Shown here: one piece after another, positions 43,772 through 51,634 of the stretch
How positions within the stretch are numbered: position 1 is the first letter of the stretch
Layout of the letters: each line of letters begins with the position of its first letter
NCBI GenBank assembly: GCA_002480495.1
Contig: DLCG01000020.1
Coordinates: 27,158 to 91,157, forward strand
Length of the DNA stretch: 64,000 bases
DNA from: Rhodobiaceae bacterium UBA7804
Lineage (GTDB): Bacteria > Pseudomonadota > Alphaproteobacteria > Parvibaculales > Parvibaculaceae
Direction of reading: 5' to 3'
Translations under genes and position numbers: made by a program
The notes under the pieces: generated by a model
What the model was told of the DNA's origin: nothing
Seen by the model: the letters and a program-made list of their open reading frames with translations, nothing else
The model's database searches: none

Positions 43772-45285
43772 CGCCAGAAGGGTGCCGTGCCCGCGAAACG
43801 CTTCCAGAGGCGTATCGCGCCCTTCCAGTCCTTTTCCGCCCGTTTTTCGTGCCAGGCAAGGATACGGGACGCCGTCTCGCGCATCTCCTTGCCGTCGGAC
43901 AGGCGGGCGAGAATGTCGTGTGCGGTGGCAAGGTCGTTCAGCCCGCCGAATACATCCTGCATCTGGCTCAGATATTTGAGGTAAGGCTTCACCTCCTCCG
44001 GATCGTAAAGGGAAGAGAAGAAGTGGAGCGCATAGCGCAACTTCTTCAGCCGCTTGCGCAGTTCGTGGCGCTCATCGCCTTCGAGACCATCGATCTCGCG
44101 ACCGAGTTTCGCGGCCTTGGCGAGGCGCTTGTCGAGGGCGGCGCCCGCGAAGTCGCGCGCGAAAGCAGGCGCCTTGCGCTTCACATGCCAATTCTTCTCG
44201 GTGAGGAAGAGACCGTATTCGAGAAGGAAACGCGTATAGCGGCGCGAATGGAGCACGTCGAGCGCGCGCGCCCAGGCTTCATCGCGCGCATCCGCAACAC
44301 GCTTTTGCAACCCGGCGGCGCGTTCGGGATCGAGATCGACGGGTTCCAGAATATCGGATGTGAAGACATCGAGGTCGCGCGCCGCACCAAGCTCGTTCGC
44401 GAGCCATTTCGCCTCCGCCGCGAGATGGCCTGCAAGGTCGCCGCCGATGACAGGCTTGAAGATTTCGAAAGCCGAACGCGCACGGCGCAGCGCGACGCGC
44501 ATCTGATGCAGGCCTTCGGGTGATCGGCGCTCCGCCGCCGCTTCCTCATTGGCCATCAGATGCACAAGACAATGGCGCAGCACGATTTCATAGGCATCGG
44601 CGAGCGTTGCATGGCCGTCGATCAGCACCGCTTCCGCCTTTACGGCGCCGGGTGCCAGTCCATGCAGAAGAGCGAAGCCTCGCTCCGACTTGCTCTTGTG
44701 GCCGATCCTGAGTTCGGCGATCTCGTTCAGATCAAGCGCGACACGGTAGAGGCTTGCGGGCGAACCCTGCTTGAGTTCGAGTTCGATCTCGCTCACCGGC
44801 GCGTCCTGTCCGCCCGCCTGCAGTGCACCGCGGTCGAGCGCGAGTTCGATCAGGTCGCCTTCCGGCGTCGCGATGTTCTGGACGGTACGGCGGATGTCGC
44901 TGACGAGGCGCGGCGCGATCGCATGGCCGTTCGCCAGTTTGCGGATACGCCCGCGCAGCTCTTCTGGAAGCTTGTTGAGATCGGGAGCCGACGCATCGCC
45001 CGGAAGCTGTGCTTCGTATTCGCCGATGTCGCGCGCGACGCTGCCCGCGCCTGTCTTGTCGGCTTCCGTCTTCAACGTCTGTACGAAGTTCTTGCCCTTG
45101 CGGCGCAGGCGAAGCGCCATGCCGTTCTGGCCGAGGGCCAGATCGTCCGTATCGAAATAGATGGAATGAAGATGCTTGCCTGAAGCGCGGCCCTGCTTCA
45201 GACGCAGCAGCACCGGTGCACGGCGCACACGCTCAAGCTCCGCAGGCTCGCAGATGAGCTTCAGTTCGATTTCGCGGTCCGACAT
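43756..45285 (-). CDS. CYTH-CHAD domain protein
   Basis: 509 residues. Residues 1-~200 are a CYTH triphosphate-tunnel domain with the ExExK start (REIELKLI) and basic/acidic strands (LHSIYFDTDDLALG). Residues ~215-500 are a CHAD helical domain rich in conserved His and basic residues (LHQMRVALRRARSAFE, HELRKRLKKLRYALHFF). The combination binds inorganic polyphosphate or hydrolyses triphosphates in other bacteria. No ppk or phosphate gene is adjacent. Located between hisE and hisF, probably as a single gene. Confidence 0.95.
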   Translation of the reverse strand: MSDREIELKLICEPAELERVRRAPVLLRLKQGRASGKHLHSIYFDTDDLALGQNGMALRLRRKGKNFVQTLKTEADKTGAGSVARDIGEYEAQLPGDASAPDLNKLPEELRGRIRKLANGHAIAPRLVSDIRRTVQNIATPEGDLIELALDRGALQAGGQDAPVSEIELELKQGSPASLYRVALDLNEIAELRIGHKSKSERGFALLHGLAPGAVKAEAVLIDGHATLADAYEIVLRHCLVHLMANEEAAAERRSPEGLHQMRVALRRARSAFEIFKPVIGGDLAGHLAAEAKWLANELGAARDLDVFTSDILEPVDLDPERAAGLQKRVADARDEAWARALDVLHSRRYTRFLLEYGLFLTEKNWHVKRKAPAFARDFAGAALDKRLAKAAKLGREIDGLEGDERHELRKRLKKLRYALHFFSSLYDPEEVKPYLKYLSQMQDVFGGLNDLATAHDILARLSDGKEMRETASRILAWHEKRAEKDWKGAIRLWKRFAGTAPFWREKTA

Positions 45286-45442
45286 TTTCCTGCCGATGCC
45301 ATTGGAAAGCCAAGCCTCACGCGCACCAAGGCGTCAGTATTCTGCCGGGCGCCGCTTCCGCACGCAATTGTCCGCTTGAGCCTGCGGCGTTTCTCCACAG
45401 GGTGCAGTAGGAGTAGCCCCATTTTGACACAAGGGATTGTGG

Positions 45443-46201
45443 TCAGAGCCTGACCGGGATACCTGCCTTGGCCATATGTTCCTTCGCTTCGCCGATCGTA
45501 TGGTCGCCGAAATGGAAGATCGAGGCGGCGAGAACCGCGCTCGCATGACCGTCGCGCACGCCCTCGACCAGATGATCGAGATTGCCGACGCCGCCAGACG
45601 CGATGACGGGCACGGACACGGCATCGGCCACCGCGCGGGTGAGCGCAATGTCGAAGCCCGACTTGGCGCCGTCGCGATCCATCGAGGTGAGGAGGATTTC
45701 ACCCGCGCCCAGCTCCGTCACCTTCACGGCATATTCGACTGCGTCTATGCCGGTCGGCTTGCGGCCGCCATGGGTGAAGATCTCCCATTTGCCGGGCGCC
45801 ACCTGCTTCGCGTCGATAGCGACGACGATGCATTGATTGCCAAATTTTTCCGACGCGATGCGCACAAAATCCGGATTGAAAACAGCCGCGGTGTTGATCG
45901 ACACCTTGTCCGCGCCCGCGAGCAGGAGCTGGCGCACATCGTCCACCGTGCGCACGCCGCCGCCCACGGTGAGCGGCATGAAGCACTGCTCGGCCGTGCG
46001 GCGCACCACGTCGAAAATGATCGCGCGTTCCTCGTGGCTCGCGGTGATGTCGAGGAAGCAGAGTTCGTCCGCGCCCGCCGCATCATAGGCGCGCGCGGCC
46101 TCGACCGGATCGCCCGCATCGCGCAGGTCGACGAAGTTCACGCCTTTGACGACACGGCCATCCTTCACGTCGAGACAGGGAATGACGCGCGCCTTCAGCA
46201 T
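45443..46201 (-). CDS. hisF: Imidazole glycerol phosphate synthase cyclase subunit
   Basis: 252 residues. Beta/alpha barrel with catalytic Asp in IPCLDVKDGRVVKGV and in LTSMDRDGAKSGFD. Uses ammonia from HisH to convert PRFAR to IGP and AICAR. Start overlaps the hisA stop by 1 nt. Last gene of the hisB-DUF2628-hisH-hisA-hisF operon. Confidence 0.98.
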   Translation of the reverse strand: MLKARVIPCLDVKDGRVVKGVNFVDLRDAGDPVEAARAYDAAGADELCFLDITASHEERAIIFDVVRRTAEQCFMPLTVGGGVRTVDDVRQLLLAGADKVSINTAAVFNPDFVRIASEKFGNQCIVVAIDAKQVAPGKWEIFTHGGRKPTGIDAVEYAVKVTELGAGEILLTSMDRDGAKSGFDIALTRAVADAVSVPVIASGGVGNLDHLVEGVRDGHASAVLAASIFHFGDHTIGEAKEHMAKAGIPVRL

Positions 46202-46932
46202 CAGGAGGCACCCCGGAGCAGATTCAGCGCTTCCTTCGGATCGAGGCGTCCGTCGTAGAGCGCGCGGCCGGAAATCGCGCCCTCGATGCCGGAGCAATTG
46301 GCGGCGATGAGCTTTTTCAGGTCGTCGATGGAGGAAAGGCCGCCGGACGCGATGACTGGAATGGAGATCGCGTCGGCGAGCGCGACCGTCGCGTCGATGT
46401 TCAATCCGCCGAGCGCGCCGTCTCGGTCGATGTCGGTGTAGATGATCGCGGCGACGCCCGCATCCTCGAAGCGGCGCGCCATGTCGAGCACGGTGAGGTC
46501 CGACACATCCGCCCAGCCTTCGGTCGCCACGCGGCCGCCCTTCGCATCGAGGCCGACGGCGATGCGGCCGGGAAATTTCCGGCAGGCTTCGATCACGAGG
46601 TCCGGGTTCTTCACCGCCGCCGTGCCGATGATGACGCGGCGGATGCCTTTCTCGAGCCACATCTCGATGGTGGCGAGGTCGCGGATGCCGCCGCCAAGCT
46701 GCGCGGGGATCGAGATTTCACCAAGGATGCTCTCGACCGCGCCGGCATTCACGGGCCGTCCCTCGAAAGCGCCGTTCAAATCGACGAGGTGGATGTATTC
46801 AAAGCCCGCATCCTCGAAGGCGCGCGCCTGCGCGGCAGGGTTGTCGTTGAAGACGGTCGCCTGATCCATCAGTCCATGCACGAGGCGGACGCATTCGCCG
46901 TCCTTCAGGTCGATCGCCGGGAAGAGGATCAT
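46201..46932 (-). CDS. hisA: ProFAR isomerase
   Basis: 243 residues from ATG 46932, which overlaps the hisH stop (ATGA) and has GGAAA 4 nt ahead; ATG 46941 adds 3 residues. Catalytic Asp residues lie in LFPAIDLKDGECVRL and YTDIDRDGALGG. Amadori rearrangement in histidine synthesis. Confidence 0.97.
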   Translation of the reverse strand: MILFPAIDLKDGECVRLVHGLMDQATVFNDNPAAQARAFEDAGFEYIHLVDLNGAFEGRPVNAGAVESILGEISIPAQLGGGIRDLATIEMWLEKGIRRVIIGTAAVKNPDLVIEACRKFPGRIAVGLDAKGGRVATEGWADVSDLTVLDMARRFEDAGVAAIIYTDIDRDGALGGLNIDATVALADAISIPVIASGGLSSIDDLKKLIAANCSGIEGAISGRALYDGRLDPKEALNLLRGAS

Positions 46933-47567
46933 GGTTTCCATTTCAAAAAGTTACCGATAAGCGCGAGGCCGAGGGCCTGGCTCTTTTCGGGGTGAAACTG
47001 CGTTCCCACCATGTTGTCGCGCGCGACCATCGCGGTCACGGGCCCGCCATAATCGACACGGGCGACGAGCGCGTCGGGATCTGCGACGGCGAAGGCATAG
47101 GAGTGGACGAAATAGGCATGGGTGGCGGGCATCTCTTCGAGAAGGGGGTGTCCGTTCACGACGTCGAGTTCGTTCCAGCCCATATGCGGGATCTTGAGCG
47201 CAGGGTCGGAGGGCTCGATCTTGACGACATCGCCCTTGAGCCAGCCGAGGCCTTCATGGCTCCCATGTTCGAGGCCGCGTTCCGCCATGAGCTGCATGCC
47301 GACGCAGATGCCGAAGAATGGCTTTCCTTCTTTCCGCACGGCTTCTTCCAGCGCTTCGACCATGCCGGGGATCGCGTCGAGGCCCGCGCGGCAATCGCCA
47401 AAGGCACCGACGCCCGGCAGCACGATGCGCTCGGCGCCACGCACGGCATCGGGATCGCTCGTCACCAGAATATCGGCGGCGAGCCCCGCGTCGCGGCCCG
47501 CGCGCTCGAAGGCCTTGGCCGCGGAGCGGAGATTGCCGGAGCCGTAATCGATGATCGCGACCTTCAC
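46929..47567 (-). CDS. hisH: Imidazole glycerol phosphate synthase glutamine amidotransferase subunit
   Basis: 212 residues. Class I amidotransferase triad: Cys in FFGICVGMQLMAE, His and Glu in TQFHPEKSQALG. Supplies ammonia to HisF. Starts 1 bp before the DUF2628 gene ends, so tightly coupled. Confidence 0.97.
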   Translation of the reverse strand: MKVAIIDYGSGNLRSAAKAFERAGRDAGLAADILVTSDPDAVRGAERIVLPGVGAFGDCRAGLDAIPGMVEALEEAVRKEGKPFFGICVGMQLMAERGLEHGSHEGLGWLKGDVVKIEPSDPALKIPHMGWNELDVVNGHPLLEEMPATHAYFVHSYAFAVADPDALVARVDYGGPVTAMVARDNMVGTQFHPEKSQALGLALIGNFLKWKP

Positions 47568-48086
47568 TCAGCCTCCCCTTTTCGGACCGGCTTCGGGGAA
47601 GAGGCCGAAGATGTCGTTTGCATCGGATGATTTCGGCGCGCTCTTCTGAACCGGCGCGACCGTGTTACGGCGCGGCCAGACAGGCGCATTGAGCGGTTCT
47701 ACCGGCGCGACGTCGAGCGGGCGCTCCCAGCGCTCGAAGAAGCGGCGCTCCGCCTCTTCGAGCGTCGAGCCGAAGGCAATGCCCACTTCGCGGTATCCCT
47801 TGCGCGCAAGCGTCCAGCGGCGGATGTCGTTGCCCTCGAAACCGAGCAGGAGCTGAAGCGCGAGCGAGCAGAGCATCGCAGCCTCGAGGCCGAGCGTGCG
47901 TTCGGCGAGGAAGGAAACGACGCTGGTCAGGCCGATCCAGAGGCCGAGCGCGATCCAGAGACGGCAATAGGCAAGCCATATCCAGGACAGCGCAAGGGCC
48001 GGGAAGGAGAAGCCCTCCTTCACCAGCACGATGCCGTCGCCGTCGAGCGGCGCGCCGGGAAGCTCGTGAACCGTGTAGATGCGCAT
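47568..48086 (-). CDS. DUF2628 membrane protein inside the his operon
   Basis: 172 residues. N-terminal YTVHELPGAPLDGDGIVLVKE and EGFSFPALALSWIWLAY are typical of DUF2628; two or three membrane helices (~28-85), then a soluble tail with FGSTLEEAERRFFERW. Placement between hisB and hisH is conserved in related alphaproteobacteria (from memory). No histidine role is known. Confidence 0.85.
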   Translation of the reverse strand: MRIYTVHELPGAPLDGDGIVLVKEGFSFPALALSWIWLAYCRLWIALGLWIGLTSVVSFLAERTLGLEAAMLCSLALQLLLGFEGNDIRRWTLARKGYREVGIAFGSTLEEAERRFFERWERPLDVAPVEPLNAPVWPRRNTVAPVQKSAPKSSDANDIFGLFPEAGPKRGG

Positions 48087-48179
48087 GAGTGTCGTTCCGC
48101 CCGTCGGACCGGGCTAGCGGCTGCGTTCGCGCCCTATCTATGACAGACAAGGCCAAAAGGCCAGACGGCAGAAGGGAAA

Positions 48180-48791
48180 TCAGTTCCCGAGCACGCCCTT
48201 GGTCGAGGGGATGCGTCCCGACGCCCGCGGATCGATCTCCACCGCCTCGCGAAGCGCGCGGGCGAGGCCCTTGAAGCAGCTCTCCACGATGTGGTGGTTG
48301 TTCTCGCCATACATGTTCTCGATGTGCAGCGTGATGCCTGCGTTCTGGGCGAAGGCCTGGAACCACTCCTTGAAGAGTTCGGTGTCCATGTCGCCGAGCT
48401 TGGGCTTCGTGAAGTTCACCTTCCAGACGAGATAGGGACGCTGCGAGACGTCGATCGAGACGCGGGTGCAGGTCTCGTCCATCGGGATCACCGCCGTTGC
48501 GTAGCGGCGGATGCCCTTGAAGTCGCCAAGCGCCCGGCGCACGGCCTCGCCGATCACGATGCCGGTGTCCTCGGTCGTGTGGTGATAGTCGATATGGAGG
48601 TCGCCCTGCGCGCGGACCTTCAGGTCCATCAGCGAGTGGCGCGAGAGCTGCTCCAGCATGTGATCCAGAAAGCCGATGCCGGTGTCGACGTCGTATTCAC
48701 CCTGCCCGTCGAGATCGAGCGAGACGAAGACATTGGTTTCCTTGGTCTTGCGCTCGACGGTCGCTATGCGGCTTTCGGTTTCGGTCTGCAT
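48180..48791 (-). CDS. hisB: Imidazoleglycerol-phosphate dehydratase
   Basis: 203 residues, the monofunctional form. Metal-binding histidines in FLDHMLEQLSRHSLMDL, IDYHHTTEDTGIVIGE and NNHHIVESCFKGLARALRE. Dehydrates IGP to imidazole acetol phosphate. First gene of the operon; a GGGGCCT/AGGCCCC hairpin lies at 48812-48828 in its leader. Confidence 0.98.
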   Translation of the reverse strand: MQTETESRIATVERKTKETNVFVSLDLDGQGEYDVDTGIGFLDHMLEQLSRHSLMDLKVRAQGDLHIDYHHTTEDTGIVIGEAVRRALGDFKGIRRYATAVIPMDETCTRVSIDVSQRPYLVWKVNFTKPKLGDMDTELFKEWFQAFAQNAGITLHIENMYGENNHHIVESCFKGLARALREAVEIDPRASGRIPSTKGVLGN

Positions 48792-48904
48792 GCTTCGGTT
48801 TCCGGTTCGCTGGGGCCTTCGAGGCCCCGTTCGCGGCAGCTTTTATCAGGCGGAGCCGGGCCAAGCCAGCGCAAAGCCCGCAAGGCGCCGCCTCTTCTAC
48901 TTCA

Positions 48905-49085
48905 AGTAGCGAAACAGATTGAATCACAAATACTTACAGTACGTTAACCAATATTCTGGAGGACTTCTCAGAAAATACTTTAAGTTCTTCCCAGTTTTGT
49001 TGCGGTGCGAAAGCCAAGCTATTGATTCAAATTGAATATGTAAGAAGCTCGTAGCCCTCCGCCGCGTATCGCTCACAACATCTTG
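48905..49085. other. AT-rich intergenic segment between hisB and PNPOx gene
   Basis: This 372-bp divergent gap (48792-49163) contains ~180 bp clearly poorer in GC than the rest of the window, with stop codons in all frames. It includes a small palindrome ATTCAA-A-TTGAAT near 49026. A weak minus-strand promoter candidate is TTGGTT (48951-48946), 17 bp, TGTGAT (48928-48923) for the his operon. No gene is seen. Confidence 0.4.
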
Positions 49086-49163
49086 AATCCTTTTCCAACT
49101 GGTGACCGGAGAGCCCTGCCGCCATATAGAGGCCTCCCGCACTTCTCCAGGAAAGGCTCCATC

Positions 49164-49694
49164 ATGGCCTGGCAGACCCGCATGACGCCCGAACTCGCCC
49201 AGTTCATCGCCGGGCGCGATCACTTCTACATGGGCACCGCCAATGCCGAGGGACGGCCCTATATCCAGCATCGCGGGGGCCCGCGCGGCTTTCTCAAGGT
49301 GCTGGACGAGAAAACGCTCGGCTACGCCGATTTCGCGGGCAACCAGCAATTCGTGACGCTTGGTCATCTTTCCGAGAATGACCGGGCCTTTCTTTTCCTC
49401 ATCGACTATCCGACGCGGCGGCGGGTGAAGATCAGGGGACGGGCGCGCGCCGTCGCGGACGACCCGGCGCTTGCGCGCTCTCTCGCCGACCCTTCCTATC
49501 GGGGCCGGGTCGAGCGGGCGATCCTGTTCGAGATCGAGGAATGGGACGCGAACTGCCCGAGCCATATCCAGCCGCGCTGGGGAGCGGAGGACCTCGTTCC
49601 CGCCTTCGACCGGCTGGAGAAGCGCATTCGCGCGCTTGAGGCCCAGGTCCGCGAACTCGGCGGCGATCCGGGCGAGTTCAAGCTGCCGGAGTGA
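49164..49694 (+). CDS. PNPOx-fold flavin-dependent protein
   Basis: 176 residues from ATG 49164. Split-barrel start MTPELAQFIAGRDHFYMGTA and YIQHRGGPRGFLKVL, with FADFAGNQQFVTLG-like flavin contact region (here YADFAGNQQFVTLGHL), and a C-terminal coiled tail (RIRALEAQVRELGG). Likely FMN or F420-type cofactor binding; no substrate known. Convergent with the next gene. Confidence 0.85.
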   Translation: MAWQTRMTPELAQFIAGRDHFYMGTANAEGRPYIQHRGGPRGFLKVLDEKTLGYADFAGNQQFVTLGHLSENDRAFLFLIDYPTRRRVKIRGRARAVADDPALARSLADPSYRGRVERAILFEIEEWDANCPSHIQPRWGAEDLVPAFDRLEKRIRALEAQVRELGGDPGEFKLPE

Positions 49695-49723
49695 GCGGGC
49701 CTCAATAGAGCCTCGGTAGAGCC

Positions 49724-50338
49724 TCAGTAAAGATTGTCCTTCGCGTCCTTTTTCAGCCCCATGTCGATGAGCTTCGCGGGCACGAGAAGCTTCATCTGGT
49801 CGCGAATGATCTGGCCGAAGCTCGGCATTTTCTCGCGGGGCACATGCTTCGAGGGGTCCCAGAGGCCGGAGCGCTTCAGCGCCTTGGTGCAGTGGAAGAA
49901 GGCCTCCCGCACCTCGATGATCATGACGGAGCGGGGCTTTTTGCCGTCAAACACGAAGCGCTCCATCATTTCCGGATCGGTCGTGATTTCCGCAACGCCG
50001 TTCACCCGAAGCATTTCCTCGAAGCCCGGCACGAAGAAGAGAAGGCCGACCGAGGGCGAATGGGAGATGTTCGACAGCGTGTCGATCAGGTTGTTGCCCG
50101 GACGGTCCGGCATGGCGAGATGCGTATCGTCCAGCACATGGACGAAGCCCGGCTCGCCGCCACGGGGCGAAACGTCGCCGAGCCCGTCCGGCCGCGAGGT
50201 GCCAATGCACAGAAAAGGCGAGAGGCCGATGAAGGTCCTGGCATGCTTTTCCAGCGCGGGAAGCACCTTGCCCCTGGTCTGGCCGGGATCCGGATAGACC
50301 GTGCGCAGTGCTTCCTCGGATTTCAGCGGACCCGGCAT
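49724..50338 (-). CDS. PPOX-class FMN-dependent flavoprotein (MSMEG_1061-like)
   Basis: 204 residues. FLCIGTSRPDGLGDVSPRGG and LAMPDRPGNNLIDTLSNI are the hallmark segments of this PPOX subclass, and EVREAFFHCTKALKRSGLW follows. Enzyme reaction unknown. Located tail-to-tail (29 bp) with another PNPOx-fold gene. Confidence 0.85.
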   Translation of the reverse strand: MPGPLKSEEALRTVYPDPGQTRGKVLPALEKHARTFIGLSPFLCIGTSRPDGLGDVSPRGGEPGFVHVLDDTHLAMPDRPGNNLIDTLSNISHSPSVGLLFFVPGFEEMLRVNGVAEITTDPEMMERFVFDGKKPRSVMIIEVREAFFHCTKALKRSGLWDPSKHVPREKMPSFGQIIRDQMKLLVPAKLIDMGLKKDAKDNLY

Positions 50339-50494
50339 CCAATTCTCCCATAATTCTCAAGTCTTGCGAAAGACTATCATTTGCAACCCTCTGCCGCCAG
50401 AGGCTGTGCCGCAGGAAGGCTTGACCCTATGGCGCGAAGCGGCCACATGCTATCGGCAACCTCCCGCCTCCTGACACAGCAAGACAGGAAAGAC

Positions 50495-51049
50495 ATGAGT
50501 TCGCACGACCCGATCAACTGGCACGGCACCACGATTCTCTCCGTTCGCAAGGGGGGCAAGGTCGTGATCGCCGGCGACGGCCAGGTCTCGATGGGCGACA
50601 CGATCATGAAGGGCAATGCGCGCAAGGTTCGCCCGCTCGGCAAGGGCGAGGTGATCGCGGGCTTCGCGGGCGCGACGGCGGATGCGATGACGCTTTTCGA
50701 GCGGCTCGAAGCGAAGATCGAACAATATCCCGGTCAGCTCATGCGGGCCTGCGTGGAACTGGCGAAGGACTGGCGGACGGACCGGTTCCTGCGCCGCCTC
50801 GAGGCGCTGATGATCGTCGCCGACGCGGAGGTGACGCTCGTCCTCACCGGCAATGGCGATGTGCTGGAACCGGAAGGGGGCGTGGTCGGCATCGGCTCGG
50901 GCGGCAATTACGCGCTCGCGGCGGCGCGCGCGCTGGCCGACATGGATCTCGGCGCGGAGGAAGTCGCGCGCAAGGCCATGAAGATCGCCGCCGATATCTG
51001 CGTCTATACGAACAACACGCTGACCGTCGAGAGCCTCGACGCCCGATGA
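50495..51049 (+). CDS. hslV: ATP-dependent protease subunit HslV
   Basis: 184 residues from ATG 50495 (CAGGAAAGA ahead). An 11-residue N-terminal propeptide, MSSHDPINWHG, precedes the catalytic Thr-Thr of TTILSVRKGGKVVIAGDGQV, so autocatalytic processing would be needed. HslV is the proteasome-like peptidase ring that pairs with HslU. Stop overlaps the next ATG by 4 bp. Confidence 0.97.
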   Translation: MSSHDPINWHGTTILSVRKGGKVVIAGDGQVSMGDTIMKGNARKVRPLGKGEVIAGFAGATADAMTLFERLEAKIEQYPGQLMRACVELAKDWRTDRFLRRLEALMIVADAEVTLVLTGNGDVLEPEGGVVGIGSGGNYALAAARALADMDLGAEEVARKAMKIAADICVYTNNTLTVESLDAR

Positions 51050-51630
51050 ACCCCGACCTCACGCGGTGGAAGCCGCCTCTCTGGCTCCTCGCCACCATGG
51101 GGCTTCTCGTCCTGCAGGCGGTGCTGCTCTATGCGATGGGCCGCGTGCCGATCTGCGAGTGCGGCACGGTGAAGCTCTGGCATGGCGTGGTGCAGAGTTC
51201 GGAAAACTCGCAGCATCTCACCGACTGGTACACATTCTCCCACATCATCCACGGCTTCATCTTCTATGGCGGCGCCTTTCTTCTGCTGCGGCGCTATCCC
51301 AAAGGCTGGTGGCTGGTGGCCGCGCTTCTCGTCGAGGGCGCGTGGGAGGTGCTCGAAAACACGCCGATGGTGATCGACCGTTACCGGGCGGAGACGATCT
51401 CGCTCGACTATTATGGCGACAGCATCGTGAATTCGCTCGCCGACAGTCTGGCCATGATCCTCGGCTTTGTTCTCGCCGCTCGGCTGCCCATATGGGTGGT
51501 GGTGCTGGCGGCAATTCTCATGGAGGCAGGTGTCGGCGCCGTGATCCGCGACAACCTCACCCTCAATGTCCTGATGTTGATCTACCCCGTCGACGCCATT
51601 CGCGAATGGCAGGCGGCAGGAGGAATGTAA
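51046..51630 (+). CDS. DUF2585 (UPF0314) membrane protein
   Basis: 194 residues with about five hydrophobic helices. Typical segments: HIIHGFIFYGGAFLLLRRYPK, EGAWEVLENTPMVIDRYR and DYYGDSIVNSLADSLAMI. Embedded between hslV (ATGA overlap) and hslU (4-bp gap), so co-translated with the protease. No catalytic role is established. Confidence 0.9.
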   Translation: MNPDLTRWKPPLWLLATMGLLVLQAVLLYAMGRVPICECGTVKLWHGVVQSSENSQHLTDWYTFSHIIHGFIFYGGAFLLLRRYPKGWWLVAALLVEGAWEVLENTPMVIDRYRAETISLDYYGDSIVNSLADSLAMILGFVLAARLPIWVVVLAAILMEAGVGAVIRDNLTLNVLMLIYPVDAIREWQAAGGM

Positions 51631-51634
51631 GAAG

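Noticed and set aside
48812..48828. Histidine attenuator before hisB
   Set aside because: The GGGGCCT/AGGCCCC hairpin is real, but there is no T tract and no leader peptide with His codons.
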